NCBI RefSeq assembly: GCF_023204835.1
Contig: NZ_CP096270.1
Location: forward strand, 2,558,907 to 2,622,906
Source: Salinarchaeum laminariae
GTDB lineage: Archaea > Halobacteriota > Halobacteria > Halobacteriales > Salinarchaeaceae
Reading direction: 5' to 3'
Length of the DNA stretch: 64,000 nt
Positions 35,923 through 44,776 of the stretch are shown here, in pieces. The notes under the pieces are model-generated. The model was given only the letters and a program-made list of their open reading frames with translations. It made no database searches and was not told where the DNA came from. Within the stretch, counting starts at the first letter, position 1; every line of letters starts with the position of its first letter. A program made the position numbers and the translations under genes.

Positions 35923-37953
35923 TTAGTCTGCCCGTTCGACGTTCGTGAACTCGAAGCGGGCACCGCCTTCGGATCCGACAGTCGCAGTCGGCGTCCAGCC
36001 GTGGGCGTCCGCAACTTCGCTGACTACCCACAGTCCGATGCCGTGGCCGTCAGAAGACGTCGTGAAGTTTGACTCGAATACACTGTCCCGAACGTCCGGC
36101 GGTATCCCACTCCCGTCGTCTTCGACGTAGAAACCGACCATGCTGGGATCGGGCTGTTCGAGCTCCCCAACCCTAACGGAGAGGGGATTCATGGACTGAT
36201 CGTCGGAACTGGCTTCAGGATCGTCCGCACGTGCGATGGCACTCGCAGCGTCACCACCGTGCTCGATTGCGTTCCGGAACAGGTTCTCGAGCATCCTGAG
36301 GAGCCGAGACTCGTCGGCATTGATCAGCACGTCAGCCTCGATCGACAGGTGTGCCTGCCCCGTGTCGACATTCGACCAGGCTGCGTCTACGACGGCAGCT
36401 AGCTGAACGGGAGCGGCATCCGTCGCGGACTGACCACCACGTGCGAGCGCGAGCACGTCGTCGATCATCTCGTTCATCCTGGCGAGTGCTTCGTCGACCC
36501 GTTCGACCGACTCCTGATCGTCCGCAGACTCCTCGACGAGTTCGAGATACCCCTGTGCAACGCTGAGGGGATTCCGGAGATCGTGGGAGACGATGGACGC
36601 GAATGCGTCGAGCCGTTCGTTCTGACGTTGCAGTTCGCGTTCGCGTTGCTTCCGCTCGGTGATATCTCGAAGGACTCCCACCGTTCCTCGGGAGCGACCA
36701 GCTTCGTCGCTCGGGAGGAGGCCGACCTTGTTCTCACAGGGAAAGGGGTCCCCCCTCTTGGGCTGCACCGTAAGCTCCAGTGACTGGGAGGTGCTCTCGA
36801 CGTCCTGGAGCGATTCCACAGCCGCGTGCCAGAACGTGCTGCTATCGGAGGTAAGAATCATCTCGATGTGCTCGCCCAACAGCCCTTCTCTGGCGTAGCC
36901 GGTCATCGAGCAGAGCGCGTCGTTGACGGTCATGAAGTGACCGTCCGCGTCGAGCGCGTACATACCGTCACCGACAGTCTCGACGAGTCGCTCGTGTCTG
37001 CGAAGGATGCGTTCCTGTTGATCGATGCGTCCCCGGATTGCCATACCTTCCAGAACTCGAGCGGTGGTCTCGGCGACGTCCAATAGCGCCGAGCGTTCGC
37101 CAGCGTCGAACCCGCCAGAGTGAGTCGAGTAGACCGCGAACACGCCGAACAGTTCGTCCTCGGTCTGGAGCGGAACGAAGGCTATAGACCGACAGCCCCG
37201 CGCGATAGCCTCCTCCCGCCAGGGCACGAACGAGTCGTATCCCTCGACGTCCTCGAGAAATATCGGCGTGCGTTCGGCAAGGACCTGAGCGAGCACGCCC
37301 TCTGCCCCATTCCCCGCAGGGAAGGTGCGAGAACGCGGCCACTCGTCTCCAGAGGTCGCAGTCCCCCACGGAACGACCTGACCTTCCCCTCGATCGAACT
37401 CGCCGATCCACGCGAACTCGTAGGAATCGGTGAGAACGATCTGATCGCAAACTGCAGTCTCGACCTCGCCCGGACGCGTGGCGTCGACGAGTTGGCGTTT
37501 GATCGCTGCAATCGTCTCCTCGATCCGGTTCGTCCCTCCGGTGAGTGGAGGACCGTCGTCAGCAGCGGACGGTCCTGAAGAAACGTCGTCGACGACCGAG
37601 TTCGCGACCCAGTCTGCGAGCGCCGGATCGTCGGCCGCTCGGCTGGCGTCGAGGAAGTCCACGACCTCGGCGACGGCGGTAAGCCGATCGGAGTCGACGG
37701 ACTGCATCGAAAGGACGAGCAGAGATAGCTCGGGCCGCCGATCGCGGACCGCTGCCAGCAAGCGTGGTGCACTCGCGATCGTGCGGGCGTCGGTGACGAC
37801 CGCGTCGACGTGCTCGTTCTCGATGACCTCGACGCCATCGGCGACGTCGGTCACAGAGAGAACACTCACTCCTGGATAGGAGTACTCGAGTGGCGCGCTG
37901 ACGCGAGATGCGAACGATTCGTCGTCGCTCACACAGAGAACGCGGCTCGTCAC
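35923..37953 (-). CDS. Multidomain histidine kinase (receiver-like, GAF, PAS)
   Basis: About 676 residues from the GTG at 37953; an upstream TTG-started extension is unlikely. Order: receiver-like domain with RVLCVSDDESFASRVSAPLE (residues 3-120), GAF domain (about 150-310; FAWIGEFDRGEGQVVPWG, FVPLQTEDELFGVFAVYS), PAS domain (about 330-445; MYALDADGHFMTVNDALCSM), phosphoacceptor helix FASIVSHDLRNPLSVAQG near 465, and HATPase_c with NLFRNAIEHGG, DDGSGIPPDV and GHGIGLWVV. Soluble. It is convergent with the redoxin gene. No response regulator nearby. Confidence 0.9.
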   Translation of the reverse strand: MTSRVLCVSDDESFASRVSAPLEYSYPGVSVLSVTDVADGVEVIENEHVDAVVTDARTIASAPRLLAAVRDRRPELSLLVLSMQSVDSDRLTAVAEVVDFLDASRAADDPALADWVANSVVDDVSSGPSAADDGPPLTGGTNRIEETIAAIKRQLVDATRPGEVETAVCDQIVLTDSYEFAWIGEFDRGEGQVVPWGTATSGDEWPRSRTFPAGNGAEGVLAQVLAERTPIFLEDVEGYDSFVPWREEAIARGCRSIAFVPLQTEDELFGVFAVYSTHSGGFDAGERSALLDVAETTARVLEGMAIRGRIDQQERILRRHERLVETVGDGMYALDADGHFMTVNDALCSMTGYAREGLLGEHIEMILTSDSSTFWHAAVESLQDVESTSQSLELTVQPKRGDPFPCENKVGLLPSDEAGRSRGTVGVLRDITERKQRERELQRQNERLDAFASIVSHDLRNPLSVAQGYLELVEESADDQESVERVDEALARMNEMIDDVLALARGGQSATDAAPVQLAAVVDAAWSNVDTGQAHLSIEADVLINADESRLLRMLENLFRNAIEHGGDAASAIARADDPEASSDDQSMNPLSVRVGELEQPDPSMVGFYVEDDGSGIPPDVRDSVFESNFTTSSDGHGIGLWVVSEVADAHGWTPTATVGSEGGARFEFTNVERAD

Positions 37954-38105
37954 CGTTCCCCCACCCCGAACCAACTGCCGTTTCCCACGAGTACGGACAC
38001 TTGATCAACCATACACAGCACTGGACTTTAATGCTTCCTGCCACCGCGAAACCGACTGCCGCAAGGGATCCAGCTATCGCGGCGGCAAGTCAGCGAGGGA
38101 CGACG

Positions 38106-39281
38106 TCAGTCTCCGGACTGACGGTAGACGAGATTCCGCTGGATCTCGTTTGCGCCCTCGTAGATGACCGGGATCCGCACGTCTCGGTAGACGCGAGCGA
38201 TCCGACGATCGGTTAGAATCGAACGGCCCCCGTGGAACTGCATCCCCTGCTCGGCGCAATCGACGGCTGCCTCAGTCGAGACGGTCTTCGCCATCGCCGC
38301 CCAGAAGCCGGGTTCCTCGCCAGCCTCCACCTTCTTCGCTGCACGCCAGGTCAGCGCGCGGGCGCTCTCGAAGTCCATTCGCATGTCGGCCAGACCGTGC
38401 TGGACTGCCTGAAAGTCGCTGATGGTTCGATCGAACTCCTCGCGATCGTGGGTGAACGACCAGGCCTCCTCGAAGGCCGCGGCGGCGAGACCGAGACCGT
38501 GTCCTGCCACCACGATACGGCCGTGATTGAAGAACTCCGCGAGCATCCAGAAACCAGCACCCTCCGTTCCCACCACGTTCTCGGCGGGAATCCGGCAGTC
38601 GTCGAAGACGACGTGTGCCTGTTTCGACGCCCGCATCCCCATCTTCTCGGGGATGTGCTCGGCGTGGTAGCCGTCGGCGTCAGTGGGCACGATGAAACAG
38701 CTGTGATTGCCGTACTGGTTCGCCTCGTCGTCATCAGTCCGGGCGTAGACGGTGAGCCAGTCGGCCTCGACGCCGTTGCCGATCCAGTACTTCTCGCCGT
38801 TGAGGACGTACTCGTCCTCGCCGTCGGGTCCAGTTCCCTCTTCGAGGTCCGCTCGCGTGGTCATCCCCGCGAGGTCGCTGCCCGTCTCTGGCTCGGAGAC
38901 GGCGAGCCCCGTCAGCTGCTCGCCCTCGGCGACTGGCCGAAGATACTCCTCCTTTTGGGCCTCCGATCCGTACTCCGTGACCAGTTCGGCGCCGAAGCTC
39001 GCGAGCTGGAGCGTGAGCGCGATGCCTGCATCTGCGCGGAAAAACTCCTCTGCGATCGCGAGCACTTCGGTCAGCGAGAGCCCGCGGCCTCCGTACTCTT
39101 CTGGGATGTCCTGTGCGATCAGATCGGCGTCACGAGCGGCTTCGAGGATCTCCCAGGGATACTCGCCCTCACGAAAACACTCCTCGGCGTTCGGCTCGAT
39201 GTGCTCGGCGGCAAACTCACGAGCATCCTGCTTGACCGGACGAGCGTGCTCCGGAACGACGGACTCCTCGAGCAGTTCCAT
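38106..39281 (-). CDS. Acyl-CoA dehydrogenase
   Basis: The 391-residue FAD enzyme of fatty-acid or branched-chain acyl-CoA oxidation contains LAVSEPETGSDLAGMTTRA and EKYWIGNGVEADWLTVYAR (about residues 125-175), MGMRASKQAHVVFDDCRIPA, QAVQHGLADMRMDFESARAL near 290 and the C-terminal QMFHGG-like QGMQFHGGRSIL followed by RDVRIPVIYEGANEIQRNLV. The catalytic Glu would be the one in YEGANEI near 375. Start is the ATG at 39281. Chain-length preference cannot be told. An acyl-CoA synthetase is encoded at 44777. Confidence 0.93.
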   Translation of the reverse strand: MELLEESVVPEHARPVKQDAREFAAEHIEPNAEECFREGEYPWEILEAARDADLIAQDIPEEYGGRGLSLTEVLAIAEEFFRADAGIALTLQLASFGAELVTEYGSEAQKEEYLRPVAEGEQLTGLAVSEPETGSDLAGMTTRADLEEGTGPDGEDEYVLNGEKYWIGNGVEADWLTVYARTDDDEANQYGNHSCFIVPTDADGYHAEHIPEKMGMRASKQAHVVFDDCRIPAENVVGTEGAGFWMLAEFFNHGRIVVAGHGLGLAAAAFEEAWSFTHDREEFDRTISDFQAVQHGLADMRMDFESARALTWRAAKKVEAGEEPGFWAAMAKTVSTEAAVDCAEQGMQFHGGRSILTDRRIARVYRDVRIPVIYEGANEIQRNLVYRQSGD

Positions 39282-39419
39282 GGTCGTACAACGCACCGAA
39301 GGCGCAAATATCCGGCGTGAATTCGTGACGCCGCAGAAGTCGTTGTACCGCTGTTCGGGACGTCAAAGGGGCCCGTCTAGCTGTCGGTAGAAGCGTTGCA
39401 GAGTGGATCGGCCGACCCG

Positions 39420-40181
39420 TCAATCGGTCAGTCCCACGCCCCGCTTCACCAACCAGATGTCAAGAGCGAGAACGGCGACCGTGGCTCCCAGCAGGACGCC
39501 GACGGACACCGTCGGCGTCAGATCGGAGTAGCCGAGCAGGCCGTAGCGGATCGTATCGACCATGTAGACCATCGGGTTCAAGAGCGAGACCGTCCGCCAG
39601 GTCGAGGGGAGGACGTCGAGAGAGTAGAAGACGGCCCCGAAGAAGACGAGCGGCCTGAGGATGAACTGGTTCATCACCGTCAGGTCGTCGAAATCTCGAG
39701 CGTAGAGACCGCCGATGAGTCCCAGTCCCGCGAAGAGCACGCAAACGATGACCATCGTCACGGCCAGGACGGCCGCGTGTTTGATGCCGATCGGCGTGAA
39801 GATCCGACCGACTGCACCGATAATGACGCCGACGAGCAGACCTCTGAGCGCGCTCGCACCCACGTACGCGGCGACGATTTCGGTGTAGGACAGCGGTGAA
39901 GTCAGCGGCTCGTCGATGTACTCGTTCCAACGCCCGTGGAAGATCGAGAACGCAGCGTTCTCGAAGGCGTTCGAGACTGCGCCGAGAACGATCAGGCCCG
40001 GCAGGATGAAGAGGACGTAGGGAAAGCCCGCGATCTCGTCGATGCGACCGCCGAGGACGATGCCGAACACGGCGAAGTAGAGGACGTTCGTGATCGCCGG
40101 CGGCATGAACGTGTTCTTGGGCCGGCGAACGAACCGCTGGACTTCTCGCTTGAACAGCGCGCGACCGCCGATCGACCACAT
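39420..40181 (-). CDS. ABC-2 type exporter permease
   Basis: The 253-residue permease has six helices with the cytoplasmic entry ALFKREVQRFVRRPKNTFM. The conserved NAFENAAFSIFHGRWNEYID and LRPLVFFGAVFYSLDVLPS, followed by NPMVYMVDTIRYGLLGY, place it in the NodJ/DrrB class. Its ATG overlaps the ATPase stop (TGATG), so the two subunits are translationally coupled. Such exporters are often multidrug or lipid pumps; the substrate is unknown. Confidence 0.9.
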   Translation of the reverse strand: MWSIGGRALFKREVQRFVRRPKNTFMPPAITNVLYFAVFGIVLGGRIDEIAGFPYVLFILPGLIVLGAVSNAFENAAFSIFHGRWNEYIDEPLTSPLSYTEIVAAYVGASALRGLLVGVIIGAVGRIFTPIGIKHAAVLAVTMVIVCVLFAGLGLIGGLYARDFDDLTVMNQFILRPLVFFGAVFYSLDVLPSTWRTVSLLNPMVYMVDTIRYGLLGYSDLTPTVSVGVLLGATVAVLALDIWLVKRGVGLTD

Positions 40182-41107
40182 CAGGAGATCCCCCCGGAGC
40201 GCTCCGTGAGGTCCACGAAGATGTCTTCGAGCGACGTTCGCGCGATTTCGAGATCGACTACTTCGTGCCCGCCGTCGCTCAGATCGCGGAGCAAGCGCGG
40301 TGCGACGGCGCCACCGTCGTCGACCTGCACCGCGAGGCGACCTGCGTCGATCCACGCGTCGATCGCGTAGCCGTCGAGGGCTGGCGGAGCGTCGAGATCG
40401 GCCTCGAGCGTGACGTAGATCGTGTCCGTGCCACGGTCCATGAGATCCTCCGGCGACTCCACGGTCACGACCTCGCCGTGGTCCAGGATCGCGACGCGAT
40501 CACAGAGCCGTTCGGCCTCCTCGATGTAGTGCGTCGTGAGGAGGACGGTCGTCCCGTTCGCGTTCAGATCGCTCACGATCTCCCAGAGATCGTGACGAAG
40601 TTCGACGTCGACGCCCGCAGTCGGCTCGTCGAGGATGAGGAGATCGGGATCCGTCACGAGCGCACGCGCGAGGAGGAGTCGGCGTTTCATCCCGCCGGAG
40701 AGCCAGTCGAACCGCTGCTCGCGCTTCTCGTAGATGCCGACCGTCTTCAGCACCTCGTGGGCTCGTTCTTTCGCCTCGTCGTGGGTAATCCCGTGGTAGC
40801 CGGCCTTGTGCATCAGCACCTCCTCGATCGGGAAGAACCGGTCGACGTTGAACTCCTGTGGCGCGATGCCGATCGCGTCCCGTGCCTCGCGGTAGTCGTC
40901 GACGACGTCGTGGCCGAAGACCCGCGCAGATCCGCCGCTCAGGCGGACGAGGCCGACGAGAATGCTGATGAATGTGGTCTTCCCCGCGCCGTTGGGACCG
41001 AGCAAGCCGAAGAACTCGCCGTCCTCCACCCGTAGAGAGACTTCGTCGAGCGCCCGGAGGTCCCCGTACTCCTTCACCAGACGCTCTGTTTCGATGGCCG
41101 GCGGCAT
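40181..41107 (-). CDS. ABC-2 type exporter ATPase
   Basis: The 308-residue ATPase of the DrrA/NodI class: Walker A FGLLGPNGAGKTTFIS near residue 37, Q-loop APQEFNVDRFF, signature WLSGGMKRRLLLARAL, Walker B LLILDEPTAGVDV, switch LTTHYIEEAERL, and a C-terminal domain ending EIARTSLEDIFVDLTERSGG. The ATG at 41107 gives MPPAIETERLVKEYG; codons upstream are unlike the family. It is complete, unlike the frameshifted paralogue at 11633-12702, and pairs with the permease at 39420. Confidence 0.93.
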   Translation of the reverse strand: MPPAIETERLVKEYGDLRALDEVSLRVEDGEFFGLLGPNGAGKTTFISILVGLVRLSGGSARVFGHDVVDDYREARDAIGIAPQEFNVDRFFPIEEVLMHKAGYHGITHDEAKERAHEVLKTVGIYEKREQRFDWLSGGMKRRLLLARALVTDPDLLILDEPTAGVDVELRHDLWEIVSDLNANGTTVLLTTHYIEEAERLCDRVAILDHGEVVTVESPEDLMDRGTDTIYVTLEADLDAPPALDGYAIDAWIDAGRLAVQVDDGGAVAPRLLRDLSDGGHEVVDLEIARTSLEDIFVDLTERSGGIS

Positions 41108-41220
41108 GGTACCCCGTCGATCACTGGGCGAGAAAAGGCTGTTCGTCGCGGTCAGCGACACCGCATCGGCGTGGCGCGTGAGGCGACGACCGCGAGCATT
41201 GAAGGCCCCGATCGGTAGCC

Positions 41221-41889
41221 TCAGGACTCGCGATGGCTCACGGCCAGCCCCGACCCGATCGGCAGGATCGTCGTCTCGAATGCCGGATCGTCGCGAACGG
41301 TGTGGAGATACTCGTCGATGCTCTGGGTCATCTCGTCGTCGCTCGCGAGCGGTTCGTCGTCGTGCCAGGAGCGCAACAGTTGCTCGAACTCGATCGTGCC
41401 ACCGGTCATGACGTTGTCCGCGACGACGATGCCCCCCGGTGCGACCTTATCGCGGAACGCCGAGAACGCGTCAACGTACCGGGTTTTCTGGTGATCGATT
41501 AGCGTGACGTCGAACGGGCCATCGTAGGAGTCGGCAATCTCCATTGCGTCGCCGTGTTCGTACGTGACGACGTCGTCGAAGCCACCACGCTCCAGATACG
41601 TCTCGCCCATCTCGATCTCGTCGGCGTCGATCTCGGTACAAATTATCTCGCCGTCGGCCGGCAGCGCCCGGGCGAACCAGTACGCCGAGTAACCGTAGCC
41701 GGAGCCGAACTCGAAGACGCGCTCGGCATCGACCATTCGCGCGAGCAGCTGGAGCCAGCCGCCAAGCGCCGGACCGACGTGGGGGAAACCGTGTTCCTCT
41801 GCGTACGCGTCCATCTCCTCGAGTACGTCGTCGGGCTCCGGGCCGACCGCACTGACGTAGTTGGCGAGGTCGTCTGACAGGAGAGCCAT
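41221..41889 (-). CDS. SAM-dependent O-methyltransferase
   Basis: The 222-residue class I methyltransferase of the caffeoyl-CoA/catechol type has motif I VFEFGSGYGYSAYWFARAL (about residues 58-76), motif II ICTEIDADEIEMGETYL, FDVTLIDHQKTRYVDAFSAF near 125 and GGIVVADNVMTGG near 152. The Asp in LIDHQK and the DN pair are the usual metal ligands. The methyl acceptor cannot be predicted. Single gene with its own promoter in the 354-base region to its right. Confidence 0.88.
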   Translation of the reverse strand: MALLSDDLANYVSAVGPEPDDVLEEMDAYAEEHGFPHVGPALGGWLQLLARMVDAERVFEFGSGYGYSAYWFARALPADGEIICTEIDADEIEMGETYLERGGFDDVVTYEHGDAMEIADSYDGPFDVTLIDHQKTRYVDAFSAFRDKVAPGGIVVADNVMTGGTIEFEQLLRSWHDDEPLASDDEMTQSIDEYLHTVRDDPAFETTILPIGSGLAVSHRES

Positions 41890-42243
41890 ATGAAGGATTG
41901 TGGCCGTCGGTCACCTAAGCGTTCCTCCCATTCAGCAACGACGGCAGTGGACCACCAGCGACGGAACCGGAACTGAAGGAATCGTGAGCGATGAAATCAC
42001 CGGCAATAGACTCCCCAGCGATGGCATCGACAGCGTTGGGGAACGACGGAAACGTATACGTCTCCTTGTGTTTGCGATTCGACACGTGCCAAACGCCCAG
42101 TGGTCGAACTACGTACCACTACCGACATCTACAAAGTGAGATCCATTCTCGTGTGGCCCCCACATACCGACACACTGTATTAGATAACCATACATATAAA
42201 ATTTCAGAAAGTTATAGAAGGATGATTGTTGTGGGCGTACTCG
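41890..42243. other. Divergent control region, no gene seen
   Basis: The 354 bases separate the O-methyltransferase and transducer genes. The right half turns A/T-rich; CATACATATAAAATTTC at about 42187-42204 is a clear TATA box for the transducer gene, with transcription expected to start near 42222-42230. Nothing else coding or repetitive was seen. Confidence 0.5.
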
Positions 42244-44526
42244 ATGGGCTCACTCATACGAGCGCTGTTGCCGAGGCGACTTCTCGACAGTTACGGACGA
42301 AAGTTCCTCGTCGCTCTCGTTCTGGTGACTGTGATTACCGGGGCGCTCGGGGCGTACGTGTACGTCAACGCCGGCGAGGAACTTCGTGGGGAGACAGAAG
42401 AGGAGCTGTCGACCTCGGCAGAGCTACAGGCCTCACAGCTCGACGACTGGACGGGGTCCACGAGTACGAATACCCGGTCGCTCGGGACGACGATATCGAC
42501 GATCAGCGGACGCGACGACTCCTATGGCCGCATACAGTCGTTGCTGACGGGGACCGTCGAACGGAACGAGCACGTCGTCGGTGCGTACTACGTCCACGAA
42601 GAGACGGGCGAGATACGTCTTCAAGCAGGTGATCGCTCGGTCATCGAGGGGACGAGCCGGCTCAAACCAGGCGTGACCGAGCGGATCGCAGAGCTGACCA
42701 GCAACCAGACTGGCGTCGTACGGACGTCGGACACCTTCCGCGCCAGCGGTTCGGGGAGGGCGCTGGAGATGTTCGTAACCGAAACGCGAGATTCCCACAC
42801 GGGGGCCGTTGTCGTGCTCGCGAGCCTCCAGTCGCTCTCGACCGACGTGCTCCGTAGCTCGGAAGGCGGTCGGGCTGTCGTGACGGACGGTGACGGGACC
42901 GTCGTCATGTCGAGTGACGACCGGACCGTACTGACAGACGATTCGCTCTCGCTGAACGGATCAGACGGGTTCGTCTCCAGTACGGACTCCCCGAATGGGT
43001 CGGTCGCGGTCGGCTACGCACCGGTCGAGTCCAACGGGTGGACGGTGTCCACACGCGTCCCGACGAGCCAGGCCTACGCACTGCAGGAGTCGATCTCGAA
43101 CCAGATGCTCGTGATGGTCGGGCTGGTGGTCGTGAGCCTCGCAGTGCTCGGAGTGACCCTCGGCCGGAACACGGTCCGCTCCGTCGGGAAACTCTCGAAC
43201 GCAGCCGAGGAACTCGAGGCGGGGAACCTCGATGCGGACGTGCCGACCGACCGTGCCGACGAGATCGGCGACCTCGGACGTGCATTCGACCGAATGCGCG
43301 CGTCGTTGAAGGTGCGTATCGACGAGGTCGAGTCCGCTCGCGAGGAGGCAGAGTCGGCCCGGACGGAGGTAGAGTCGCTCTCGAATCATCTCGAAGACAA
43401 GGCCGATCAGTACGAGGCAACGATGGCGACAGTCGCCGACGGCGATCTCACCCGGCGGCTCGACCCCGAGAGCCACAACGAGGCGATGGCGGCCGTCGCC
43501 CAGTCCTGCAACGAGATGCTCGACGAAATCGAGATGACCGTCGCGGAGACGAAGTCCTTCGCCGCGGCGGTCGACGAGGCGAGCGAGGCGGCCGCCGAAT
43601 CCGCGACGGAGATCAAGAACGCGAGCGAACAGGTGACCGAGTCGACACAGGAGATCTCGGTCGGTGCCGACAGACAGTTCGAGACCCTCAAGTCGGTAAG
43701 CCAGGAGATGGAGAGCCTCTCGACCACCACCGAGGAGATCGCAGCGACGACGAACCAGGTCGCAGACGTGGCCGAGGAGACTGCCAGCGCGGGCCGCTCG
43801 GGTCGCGCAGCAGCAAAGGATGCCGTCGAAGGGATGGAGCAGATCGAAGCCGAGTCTGCGTCCGCCGTCGAGGCCATCGAGGACCTCGAAGCGGAGATGG
43901 CCGAGATCGACGAACTGATCGAGTTTATATCCGAGGTTGCTGAGCAGACGAACATGATCGCGCTGAACGCGAACATCGAGGCGTCTCGTGGCGCCGGTGG
44001 CGACGGCGACGGCGAGGGTTTCGCCGTCGTGGCACAGGAGGTCAAGGAGCTGGCCTCGGAGACGAAAGAAGCCGCCCAGGACGTCGAGAACCGCATCCAA
44101 CGCATCCGTACGGAGACCGACCGGACCGCCACTGAGGTACGGGAGACGAAAGAGCGGGTCGCCACGAACGCCAAGAGCGTTCGGGAGGCTGCCGACGTGC
44201 TGGACGAGATCGCCGAGTTCGCACGAGAGACCAACACTGGCGTTCAGGAGATTTCCGCAGCCACCGAGGAGCAGGCCGAGTCCACCGAGGAGGTCGTCGC
44301 CAGCGTCGAAGAGGCGACGAGCATCTCCGAACAGACCTCGGTCGAGGCCGAGACGGTCGCGGCTGCAACCGAGGAACAGACCGCGAACCTCACCGACATG
44401 ACCGGGACGATCGAAGGGCTCGCGAACCAGGCGCGCCATCTCTCCAGCAATCTCGCGACGTTCGAAGTCGACGGGCCGGCGGCTGAACCACGGATGCCCA
44501 GTAGCGAGTTCGCTGACGACGACTGA
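42244..44526 (+). CDS. Haloarchaeal transducer (methyl-accepting chemotaxis protein)
   Basis: The 760-residue membrane chemoreceptor has TM1 at about residues 23-43 (FLVALVLVTVITGALGAYVY), an extracellular dCache/PAS-like sensor domain of about 250 residues, TM2 near 290-310 (LVMVGLVVVSLAVLGVTL), a HAMP domain (NAAEELEAGNLDADVP, DEIGDLGRAFDRM), long coiled-coil helices and the hairpin tip EFISEVAEQTNMIALNANIE with GFAVVAQEVKELASE, the CheW/CheA contact. Glu/Gln pairs in the methylation helices are abundant. The ligand is unknown. No che genes are adjacent. Confidence 0.93.
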   Translation: MGSLIRALLPRRLLDSYGRKFLVALVLVTVITGALGAYVYVNAGEELRGETEEELSTSAELQASQLDDWTGSTSTNTRSLGTTISTISGRDDSYGRIQSLLTGTVERNEHVVGAYYVHEETGEIRLQAGDRSVIEGTSRLKPGVTERIAELTSNQTGVVRTSDTFRASGSGRALEMFVTETRDSHTGAVVVLASLQSLSTDVLRSSEGGRAVVTDGDGTVVMSSDDRTVLTDDSLSLNGSDGFVSSTDSPNGSVAVGYAPVESNGWTVSTRVPTSQAYALQESISNQMLVMVGLVVVSLAVLGVTLGRNTVRSVGKLSNAAEELEAGNLDADVPTDRADEIGDLGRAFDRMRASLKVRIDEVESAREEAESARTEVESLSNHLEDKADQYEATMATVADGDLTRRLDPESHNEAMAAVAQSCNEMLDEIEMTVAETKSFAAAVDEASEAAAESATEIKNASEQVTESTQEISVGADRQFETLKSVSQEMESLSTTTEEIAATTNQVADVAEETASAGRSGRAAAKDAVEGMEQIEAESASAVEAIEDLEAEMAEIDELIEFISEVAEQTNMIALNANIEASRGAGGDGDGEGFAVVAQEVKELASETKEAAQDVENRIQRIRTETDRTATEVRETKERVATNAKSVREAADVLDEIAEFARETNTGVQEISAATEEQAESTEEVVASVEEATSISEQTSVEAETVAAATEEQTANLTDMTGTIEGLANQARHLSSNLATFEVDGPAAEPRMPSSEFADDD

Positions 44527-44776
44527 GACGCGCCTCTGGTCGCTGGCTTTCTCACCAGTTATCTGCCCCGGAGATCACAGCCCACCTTCAGGTAAAGGAT
44601 CGTCGCGCGGTCACGCCGAGACCGCACACGAGGGCGGCCGTCCGTCGTCGATCGGGAGAGCACCGCCTCTCCGAAGACCCGCCGTAAACCGCAATCTGTG
44701 GCCGAAGGAGCCCGCAGGAACACGTTGTGAGAGAAATGCCACAGATTTCCGAGCCAGATGTTCGTCTCGAGCGACG